Assembly (NCBI GenBank): GCA_025084515.1
Contig: JAJAGP010000437.1
Span: 300,501-364,500 of the forward strand
Length of the DNA: 64,000 bases
Source: Ancistrus triradiatus
Taxonomy: Eukaryota > Chordata > Actinopteri > Siluriformes > Loricariidae
Direction: 5' to 3'
Shown here: positions 1 to 64,000 of the stretch, piece after piece
How positions within the stretch are numbered: the stretch's first letter is position 1
How the letters are laid out: the number at the start of each line of letters is the position of its first letter
Notes under the pieces: model-generated
The model's input: the letters and a program-made list of their open reading frames with translations, nothing else
Told to the model about the DNA's origin: nothing
Databases searched by the model: none
Position numbers and translations under genes: made by a program

Positions 1-324
1 AACATCTCAAAATACCTGCAGTGCTGTTACCTGGAATCATTACTATGGAAATCTCCAGGTATGTTTGCGCAGTTGTAAAATTAGCAGGCTTTTTAGGGAT
101 ATGACACAATATTGTTGTCTATCAAAGCTAAGCCTTATTTGTACATTTCCTTTAATGCAATTAAATGGTCATAAGTAGCAAAATGTTAAAATAAGCCAAG
201 TTTTGAGTTTTACAAGGTAAATAAGACGCATGCAGTTTATCCAAAAATCTGAAAAATGACTGACATGACTAAAATTTTCTCTTATACCTGTAGTGTCATG
301 CTTTGTTTTCCTCCTTTCACATAG
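1..324. other. VTA1 intron, left edge
   Basis: This AT-rich stretch ends in a pyrimidine-rich acceptor just before the exon at 325. A donor-like CAG|gtatgt occurs near 59, but none of the three frames before it resembles VTA1. I see no other feature here. Confidence 0.5.
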
Positions 325-519
325 ATGATGAGTATGGCACTGAAGGTGGTGGTACATCCCATGCTTCTCTTGATCCATCTCAGCCACAGCCCTACTTCAG
401 TGTGAATCCACAAGACCAAGGCCCAGCAGCAGGTCCTCCACCCAACTTCAACACTAACCATATTCCTCCTGGCTCCCATGCTCCAGCCAGCACACCTGCA
501 GATGTCCCCCATCCCTCAG
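325..519 (+). CDS. VTA1: VTA1 linker exon
   Basis: The exon follows acceptor TTTCACATAG and ends CCCTCAG before donor GTGACG. It is phase 1 at both ends (195 nt, 65 codons). It starts DDEYGTEGGG and ends with a conserved block, HIPPGSHAPASTPADVPH, which aligns with the human IPPGAHAPANTPAEVPH segment. This is the low-complexity linker between the MIT domains and the VPS4-activating domain. The first half is poorly conserved, as expected for a linker. Confidence 0.9.
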
Positions 520-3217
520 GTGACGACTTGTATTTATGGATAGCATAACGGTACAAACTGACTGGCCAGAATAATCATAGGAAATCATGGGGGAAAAAAA
601 GTGATTTGCTCACTTTTCAACTTGTGATATATTTACTGCCTAGTCAAAAAGGCTGAGCTATGGTCAGTAACTGATCTGAGCATATAGAAATTAATCAGTA
701 TAAATGAAATCTTTCCTTTGGTTTTTTCACCATTTTGCTTGTGCACAGTGCCAGTTATTCTTCTCTATTAGCTCATCCTTTGCAATCTCATCAAGACAGT
801 GAGCAGTTATAAAGATTGCTTTAGTCAAGCTTTGGAGGTTATTTCACGTCATTTTATAATTACTGTGGCAACAATGTATTCAAAAGGCAGATTTCACGAG
901 CCTCAGACCATCAATTCTTTAAAACCAGAAAGTTATAGTGTTTTGTGCTCCAATACCCCAGGCTTTCTCTTCCCACCCTCAAGACTATTGCCCATGGTCT
1001 CTCCTTCCAGACTTGATGGAAATTACTAATAGTTGCCAAGCCAGTTTGAAGGTGCTGAGATTCAAATTGAAGCCTCATGTTTTAGTCATCTGGCATCAAT
1101 ATTGGTTGGTGGAGCTAAAGTGAACTTGTTTCCAAGAAGATTATGCTCTGCATGCCCAAAGCTGCATCAGGTTTCTAAGGATCCTGTATGCTGCAAAGAA
1201 AAGGCTGGAATTATACCGTGCAAGACAAACTGAAAAATTTGTCATGAATATGTGTTTATTAAACAATACTTTTTAGATGCGTCTTTATTAGCTATAGTTT
1301 CTGTGCAGGAGAGCCAGTCAAACCAGTTCCTGTTCCACGGATCATGCCATCTGGTGACCCCTTGGTCTCAAACACCAACCAAGAAGGTATAGTAAACTAT
1401 GAAGCAGTGAAGTTTCCCTACTACACTACTAAGTTCATTTATTTTGATCAGAAAGCAGATTTAAGTCCCATATTTCCTTATAAGATAGTGGTATTTCTTA
1501 CAAGAAAAAATAACTCTGGTTAACACCAACATGGACCAGAATATGACTGTGCTACCAGGCATTGTATCAAAATGGTACAAAACGGTATAATAAGAGAAAA
1601 ATCACAGATGAAGGCTGCTCTGTAAGCTCTTAATTAAACAGTTAAGCATTTGGGTTGTGTTAAATGATATTTAATGATTGTGTGTTCATGCCTTAAAGTT
1701 CCTGTATTTTTGTTCTCTTGATAATATATTAGAGTGAAAGCACTGAGCCAAACACAAATACAGCTGTTTCTTTAAGACTGACCTTTCGTTTTCAGATTGT
1801 ATTTAATAATAGGCCTGTAATAATAACAACTAATAATAGAACTACATGTCATTCTGTGATGTAGAAGTGGCTATAGTTTATTTTCTCCAGAAAGAGCAGA
1901 AATAATGTTTTATAAGGAATTCTGTAGTGGAGGTGGTGGTAGTAGTAGTAATTTCAGTTTATGTCCGTTCTTTCAGAAACCAAGTAGGATTTTCATGTGA
2001 GGGAAAGAAGATAAGCTGAAAAAGGAAGTGATTAAGAAAAGAGTTAGATATTTGGAAAGTTTGAATAATTTTAGTGTGATGAGAAGCACTAAGAAATAGT
2101 TAGCTGTCTCACTCTTCAACCTGCGACACACAGATGAAAGTTAAACAGGTGGGGTAGCGAACAGTCTGATGCCAGATAATCTGAGGGAGCAATAAGGTCT
2201 GTGGGGGTCATAATGCTGTGACATTTGGATGGTAGGGTCAGAATTTGGCATAAACAACAGGAAAGCATGGATCCATCCTGCCTTGTGTCAACGGTTCAGG
2301 CTGGTGGTGTAATTTCTTGGCACACGTTGGGCCCCTTAATACCAAATGAACATCATTTAAACACCACTGCCTACCTGAGTGTTGTTGCTATCCATATTTA
2401 GACCATGTATATCCCTTTATGTCTACAGTGTACACATTTTCTGTGCACCATATCGCAAAGATCAAATCATATCAAACTGTTTTCTTGAACATGATAGTGA
2501 GTTCACTATATTTAAATGTTCTCCTCAGTTACCAGATCCCAGTCCAAATGAGCACCTTTGGGATGTGACAGAATGGGTGATTTGCATTATGGATGTGCAG
2601 TCATTAAATCTGCAGCAGCTGCGTGATGCTCTCATGTCGATATGGACCAAAATTTTTTCAGAATGTTTCTAGCACCTTGTTGAATCTATGACATGAAGAA
2701 CTAAAGGAGGTCTATAGACATATTCTAACTGGCCAGTTTATTATGTGCAAATACCAGTTTGGACCCCCCATTTGCCTTCAGAACTGCATTATTTCAACAA
2801 GGTCCTGCAAGCATTCCTCACTTATTTTGGTTCATGATAGCATCACACAGGTGCTGCATATTTGTCAGCTGCACAGCTATGAATCTCCTGTTCCACCACA
2901 TCCTAGAGGTATATGTACACTTCCACTGTATTGGGTACACCTGTTCAACTGCATGTTAACGCAAATATCTAATTAGCCAATCACATGGCAGCAACTCGAT
3001 GCATTTAGGCAAGTAGACATGGCCAGGATGACCTGCTGAACTTCAAACCAGGCATCAGAATGGTGATGAAATGTGATGGTGATGAAAAGTGACTTTGAAT
3101 GTAACGGATTTGTTTTTAACACCTTGTTAAATCTATGATATGAAGAATTAAGGCACCAGGTTCTGAAGAAAGAGACAGAGAGAGGCAGACAGATGGAACA
3201 GAAGGCAACAATAGGGC

Positions 3218-3265
<48 letters not shown>

Positions 3266-4059
3266 AATAGGGTTTACCTTTAGAGAGATGAAATGTATGA
3301 TGTGAATTAAGCTAGTCAAATGCTTATCCTCAAATGCCCATATTTCAGGTAAATGAAATTGTTAGGGAAAGCAAAGTTAATGTAGCATAAGATATTTGCT
3401 GAGTTCTGTATAACATGAACCCAGACTAATCATACAGTCATTTCTACTGAGAAAAATGTTAAGTTGCGAGGCAGCGAAACTTTTCATTACTTTGGCAGGG
3501 AAGGGAATGTTGGATTTGGGTCTGTAGGAAATGAAGTGTCAGGACCAGGCTTCTCATGAATATGTGAAACTGCAGCAGTTTAAAGGGGGGAGGTATAGTA
3601 CCTCAAAATGAAACGAAAGCCATAACTACGATTGTGCAGTCCAGAATGAACTACCTATTATTCGGTCGATGTTTTCTGTATATTTAATGTACATCCATAT
3701 ATATACACACATGCACATACCTATCACTTCATTAGTTTAGCAGGATTTAGACTTTTTAATCTTTTTAATTTCATGCAAGCTTCAAATTGTGTTGTACAGT
3801 TTTTTTTATTAATAAAAAAAGGGAAGTGAGCTCTTCATTTGACATCACAGAAAAATATTAAACGATGATTGCACTGAATAGCCTTGAATTCATGGTTTTA
3901 ATTTTCTTCTTAGGTAATGTTCGTCTAACTCCTGAGGACTTCACTCGTGCTCAGAAATACTGCAAATATGCTGGCAGTGCTCTGCAGTATGAAGACACTG
4001 CTACTGCCATTCAGAATTTACAAAAAGCTCTCAAACTCCTAACCACTGGCAAAGAATGA
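325..4059 (+). CDS. VTA1: VTA1 (LIP5), C-terminal coding part in three exons
   Basis: Known role: VTA1 is a cytosolic cofactor that binds and stimulates the AAA ATPase VPS4, which disassembles ESCRT-III during multivesicular-body sorting, cytokinesis and membrane repair. The window holds the last three coding exons (325-519, 1309-1386, 3914-4059). All joins are phase 1 and every boundary is GT-AG. The first two exons encode the Pro/Ser-rich flexible linker and the third encodes the C-terminal VPS4-activating (VSL) helices, ending with the family's usual LLTTGKE tail. The N-terminal tandem MIT domains lie upstream of the window. The next gene downstream is ADGRG6 in the same orientation, as in human, which supports both identities. 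The gene appears intact here. Confidence 0.95.
520..1308. other. VTA1 intron
   Basis: Donor GTGACG at 520 and acceptor CTGTGCAG ending at 1308. Short open frames inside look random, and I recognise no repeat or gene. Confidence 0.6.
1309..1386 (+). CDS. VTA1: VTA1 short linker exon
   Basis: A 78-nt exon between acceptor CTGTGCAG and donor GTATAG, phase 1 at both ends. It encodes EPVKPVPVPRIMPSGDPL then VSNTNQEG. This occupies the place of the Pro-rich spacer just before the C-terminal VSL helices in human VTA1. Sequence similarity is weak, so the call rests mainly on phase, splice sites and position between two clearly conserved exons. Confidence 0.82.
2210..3140. mobile_element. Rearranged Tc1 remnants in VTA1 intron
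   Basis: About 2210-2735 resembles, on the + strand, the 3' half of a Tc1 transposase gene; fragments such as SPNEHLWDV (degenerate SPDLNPIEHLWDV) and LQQLRDAL are readable. About 2743-2940 is a reversed piece of the same kind of element. About 2935-3110 is a + strand 5' end (compare the copy starting at 17978). The mosaic order shows repeated insertion or rearrangement. No functional transposase can be made from it. Confidence 0.75.
3218..3265. repeat. (TAG)n trinucleotide microsatellite
   Basis: About 16 uninterrupted TAG units in the last large VTA1 intron, likely polymorphic in length. Confidence 0.97.
3914..4059 (+). CDS. VTA1: VTA1 terminal coding exon (VPS4-activating domain)
   Basis: The acceptor CTTCTTAG ends at 3913 and the stop TGA is at 4057-4059. 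The exon completes a Gly codon and then reads NVRLTPEDFTRAQKYCKYAG, followed by SALQYEDTATAIQNLQKALK and LLTTGKE. This is nearly identical to the human VTA1 C-terminus, the helical VSL segment that contacts VPS4. Length and end point match the vertebrate protein, so this is the true C-terminus. Confidence 0.97.
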
Positions 4060-4840
4060 ATGCTTTGTGTGGTCACTTTATCGCTGATCTGGACCATAAG
4101 GACTGTGCAGAGGTTTGAATCTTAATGACTAGCTCTATTCAATATCACTCAAAACAGTGCTCCACTGTTCATGATTCCAATAGCTGCTCATGAAACAGAC
4201 AGTGATAACGATTCCATACATCTGGTATGTTTGAAATTTCTCATTAATTACATGTAAATTGAAATATAGTAATAAATTATCAGAAATGGCAATGTTTATT
4301 ATCCCTGAATGGTGTCCTTGTAGAAAGTAATCAGCTTTGAGACTACTTTTTTTTTTTTTCTTTTTTTTTTATCGTTTCATACATGACTTCGGAAACTCTT
4401 CCTTTGGGACGAGGGCTTGGCATTTAGCTAACATGGTAAGAGCAGGTGATTGCTGCCATTGATTTACTGATGTTAATTGCATCCTGTAATAAATATGTTA
4501 GATTTGCTATCATTTAACTGACCTTGTTTTTAATAACTATCTCCACAAGAAGTTGTATTACTATGAAACTGGTTACTGGAAGACAAACTTGACTATTTAA
4601 ATTGCCTTATACATTTGTACATTGCATGTTTCTTGAAGAAAAAGTGTTGTTTCTGGCTACAAAATAACATGTAGAGACTGTGCAAACTCCACAGATGATT
4701 TTGTGAAATTTTAAACAAAATTAAGTTGCTTGTGAAGCAGCTTTTTGCTTTACTAAGTTTGTATGTCTACATTATGGACAGACTAAGTTTTATCAAGTAA
4801 ACTGCCACAACCATTTTGGAAAGTAATCAAAATAAAAGCG
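4060..4840 (+). other. VTA1: VTA1 3' UTR with poly(A) signals
   Basis: Non-coding AT-rich sequence follows the stop codon. AATAAA hexamers occur near 4270, near 4487 and at 4831-4836. The last is followed by unrelated sequence and is taken as the distal gene end. Alternative polyadenylation is possible; cleavage positions are inferred. Confidence 0.65.
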
Positions 4841-7500
4841 TACCAAACCTCAAGACATTATACCTGCTTTACTGCCATGTGTTTATCTATGGCAAGCTAT
4901 TGAAGTGTGATGACGTATTATTAACACTACAGTGGATTTGCTAAAGGCTTGGGGAAATCAACACTCCATTACCCAAGCATTGTACATGGTGAAATAGACC
5001 TCATTAGGACCTATAGCCAGGAAGCAATTATTTACGCTAGATTGTTCCACTTGTTTTCTGCCTGATGTTGTCGTGCAGAACTTTAATGCCCATTGTTTTT
5101 CCTTAACTGAACTCTTTGTAGCATGAAGTACGATAGAAATACCACCGGGCTTATCTGAGAGCCCAAGGCACTATCACAGTGAGCATCAATGTGAGCATTT
5201 GCCTCAGTCTTTTCCTTCCTTGTTGATGGGGGAAGAACAGATGCAAATGAAAGTCTTATTAAATTTCCATCTAGCCCATCAGTGGGAGTCAAGCTCTACA
5301 GAGGTTCTTCATTGCTTCAATTTTGTTTAAGGTCACTATTTTATTATATGTGGGGCAGGGATGGTTACCTGAGAGAGCCAGGTCTGTACTTTATTTTTTA
5401 TTTAAAGTAAGTATTTTCTATTTAATTTTCAAAGCAGCATTTCTAAGTCTCTCAAATTATACTCTTGGTGTGCAACAGCTTTTATTTTTCAAAATGTTTA
5501 CAAACTTAAGAGAAGCCATTTAGGCTGTTAAAATATTTGGAACATACAGACACTGCATCTTTTAGGACAGAGGCATATATTAACTCCCAGGGCTGAACAA
5601 ACTTTGGTGCAAATGGTTCAAGTGAATCCCAAAGGAAATGGTGAAGGTGTTGGAATCATGATTTACTAATTTTATATACATTCAACATTAAGAGAGTGCT
5701 ACATTCCCATGACCTGAAAGGCTGTCACGTAAGGAAGAAGCCACTACTCAAGCTGCATCATGATCATTACAAGTACAGTGGGGCAAAAAAGTAGTTAGTC
5801 AGTCACTGATTGTGTAAGTTCTCTGACTTAGGAAGATGAGACCGGTCTATAATTTTCATCATAGGTACACGTCAACGATGAGAGACAAAATGAGGAAAAA
5901 AATCCAGGAAATGACATTGTAAGTTCTTCTGTCCTCCACTCGTTGACCTCGTTATCTGTATAAAAGACACCTGTCCACAGCCTCAAACAGTTAGACTCCA
6001 AACTCAACCATGGCCAAGACCAAAGAGCTGTCGAAGGAAACCAGGAAGAAAATTGTAGATCTGCAATAAGTAAATATTTCTGAAGAATACTTGGTTATTC
6101 ATTGAAGCATGTCTTCTGCTTACATAACTGCACTTAAAGCTCAAAATATGTCCCTGTAAAGCTAATGTAGCAGACTCTGAAATTAGACCAGTACTGTATA
6201 TTTAATGACTACAGTTCAAATTCATACTTAAACCAACTTGATGATGCTTCTCAATTAAGATTGTTAGGCGAGGTCACAGTGTACTCACTCACACCCATAG
6301 TCTAAAAGAGAGCTCTTTGTTTTACAACACACTAATACAACAGGTTAAATTATTTGTCTCTGACTGTCCCTGCCTCTGTTAGCCCAGCTGTATTCTCTGT
6401 GCCTTTACCTAATGACAGCATTATGAAACATTTCCATAAGCACTTCATTCCTTTCGTATGAAGCTTTTAATTAAATTGTCTTTTATTTCTGGAGACATAC
6501 TACTACTTACTTACTTGGCTCTTTGGTGCACTGAAAAATTATTGGATGTCTTGTTTTTTTATTTTATTAATTTTTATTTATTTATTTATTTTTTTTACTT
6601 ATCTCTGCCATTTTAACTCATCTGGCTGGCTGACCAACAGACCATACTTACACACCACCTGTAACCTTTATCATAAATACATGTCTGGTATTTGTATCAA
6701 ACCAAATAATAATAATTTTATTATTATTTCAGCTGCCTGGCATCAAAGTGATGCCGCACCATGCAAACAATATGAATATGAAAGGCTCATTTATGTGATT
6801 CAATATTATTTTAACACTTGGAAATAAATCGTAATGCTGAATATGGGTTTGTGGAGGCTCTAGTTTTTTAAGTCTTAAAGTCCGATTCCGAGTCACTGAC
6901 GATGAAGTCAAAGTCCAGTTGCAACCTCAACCAAATACTAACAAAGTGGATTTAAATGTTTGGCCCACTGAAAACTTGATAGTATGGGAAATATGAATTT
7001 GTTTCTTGGGTATTATCTTGGCTAGCTCCTCTGCCTAAAACTCAGAGTTCACCAGCTGAACCAGCACCACAAAAACAACAAGTAGCATAGAACTGGGACG
7101 GTTTAGATTTTGGTCAGCATCCAGAACACAGCTGTTTTTTTTCAGCAGGGGTCTAACGGAAATAAAGAACATACCTAATTCACTTGGCACGGGAAATAGA
7201 GTAACATGAGAAGTTGAGCTTCTAATGTCTTTGGTCTAGCGTTATGTAAACGTTTGCTTACAAGTGTAATTAAACAGCCACGTATTTTAAGTAACTGGGA
7301 TAAAAACAATGACATTTACTCTGTACCATAGTGTTAATTGCTTGAAATCACACTAGAATAACTGAAATAAATCGATTAATTCAAACACTGACTAGTCTAA
7401 CTATCAGGTGTTGGTTCCTGAGCTGAAGTTGGAGTGTTGTTTTGTTAATCTTAAAGTCTACCTACACTAAAATATTAAGCTAAAATATTAAGTTAAATAA
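4841..7500. other. VTA1-ADGRG6 intergenic region
   Basis: No gene is recognised apart from the Tc1 end fragment at 5776-6068. The short open frames have no family features. The promoter of ADGRG6 should lie in the right part. Confidence 0.6.
5776..6068 (+). mobile_element. Tc1 5' end fragment
   Basis: It starts at a TA with the terminal repeat CAGTGGGGCAAAAAAGTA, matching the ends of the Tc1 copy at 30386-31931. It continues through the leader to the first codons of the transposase (ATGGCCAAGACCAAAGAGCT region near 6010), then stops abruptly. The rest of the element is missing. Confidence 0.85.
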
Positions 7501-7866
7501 AAGTTTGTAGTAAATGCGATTTTTTTCCTGCAACGTGGCCTCGTACAGTTTTGTCTGAGTAATGGGTGGGGCGAATGTTAAGTTCTGACTCCAGCTGTAG
7601 TAGCTACAGCTCTCCGGACACCAGCATCTCTTCGGAAGCGATACCTACAGCTGCTTCTTCACACTCGTTTACTGGGCAGCTACCAGTGTGAAAAATATAA
7701 GGAACGAATTAGCTGGCAATTGTAATGTGTTTTTTGTCCTCTGGTATATTTCTGTGGCATTTTATGTTCATGGGCTCCTCCTAAACGTTTTGCGAAACTG
7801 AAAACGGAGTCTGGACTTCACGGGAAGAAAGAATGATTCTCCGAAGAGACGAGCTTCAGTGAAATA

Positions 7867-7868
<2 letters not shown>
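7500..7868 (+). other. ADGRG6: ADGRG6 exon 1 / leader and promoter-proximal region
   Basis: Exon 1 ends at 7868 (GAAATAAT) before a perfect donor GTAAGT. Its last two bases, AT, join the first base of the exon at 14712, G, to give the initiator ATG. The context then has A at -3 and G at +4. The 5' boundary is not visible, so the start given is arbitrary. A GC-rich GGTGGGGCG patch near 7566 could be an Sp-type site. Confidence 0.6.
7833..7862 (+). promoter_or_regulatory. Upstream ORF in ADGRG6 leader
   Basis: An ATG at 7833 opens nine codons (MILRRDELQ) and stops at TGA 7860-7862. The stop is 4 nt before the AT (7867-7868) that becomes the main start codon after splicing. A uORF this close would be expected to limit initiation at the receptor start. 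Whether the transcript includes it depends on the transcription start, which the sequence does not show. Confidence 0.5.
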
Positions 7869-63966
<56,098 letters not shown>

Positions 63967-64000
63967 GTATGACTATATAACTATATATATATATATATGT

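Noticed and set aside
1..59. Possible VTA1 exon ending CCAG|GTATGT
   Set aside because: None of the frames resembles VTA1 or keeps a sensible join to the exon at 325.
3116..3319. Poly-Leu open frame on the minus strand
   Set aside because: It is a translation of the (TAG)n repeat.

Overview
The window looks like a fish nuclear genome. It is AT-rich, its genes are split by GT-AG introns, and it is full of Tc1-family DNA transposons, including a relative of the salmonid/Sleeping Beauty group. It also holds tRNA-derived SINEs, L2/CR1-type LINEs and Ty3/gypsy remnants. The mix suggests a teleost, perhaps an ostariophysan such as a catfish, characin or electric fish; that placement is inference. 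Two 100-N assembly gaps are present (16661-16760 and 46141-46240).

Two protein genes are present, both on the + strand. The 3' end of VTA1 (ESCRT/VPS4 cofactor, also called LIP5) occupies 1 to about 4836, with coding exons at 325-519, 1309-1386 and 3914-4059. After about 3 kb the 5' part of ADGRG6 (GPR126, an adhesion GPCR) begins and runs off the right edge. The order VTA1 then ADGRG6 is the same as in human. Recognised ADGRG6 exons are: exon 1 (ends 7868), signal-peptide exon (14712-14800), CUB (27411-27758), pentraxin-like (28873-29478), four short Thr/Ser-rich exons (33948-33992, 46476-46544, 53414-53473, 53569-53631), one 2.2-kb Ser/Thr/Pro-rich exon (59583-61784) and the first SEA-domain exon (63893-63966). 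All splice phases agree. The hormone-binding, GAIN and seven-helix parts lie beyond the window.

The main observation is that ADGRG6 here carries a mucin-like insert of about 813 codons between the pentraxin and SEA domains. In human that linker is only a few tens of residues. All five insert exons are phase 1-1, so any of them could be skipped in frame. The insert contains a tyrosine-sulfation-like acidic patch, an RTKR furin-type site, at least a dozen N-glycosylation sequons and a Cys cluster next to SEA. The initiator ATG appears to be split by intron 1 (AT|G), with a nine-codon uORF ending 4 nt upstream.

Most of the rest is intronic transposon debris. Several stacks are nested and can be ordered in time: Tc1 in a SINE (16 kb), a TIR element in Tc1 (18 kb), a SINE in Tc1 (20 kb), a pogo-like element in another DNA transposon (25 kb), Tc1 plus a short repeat in Tc1 (30-33 kb), and an L2-type LINE in Tc1 (38-42 kb). 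Three gypsy remnants (13-14.6, 50.7-52.5 and 54.8-56.6 kb) all lie antisense to ADGRG6. Tc1 copies at 43.6-45.2 and 48.1-49.6 kb keep most of the transposase but are broken by frameshifts or stops. No rRNA, tRNA or CRISPR features were seen.
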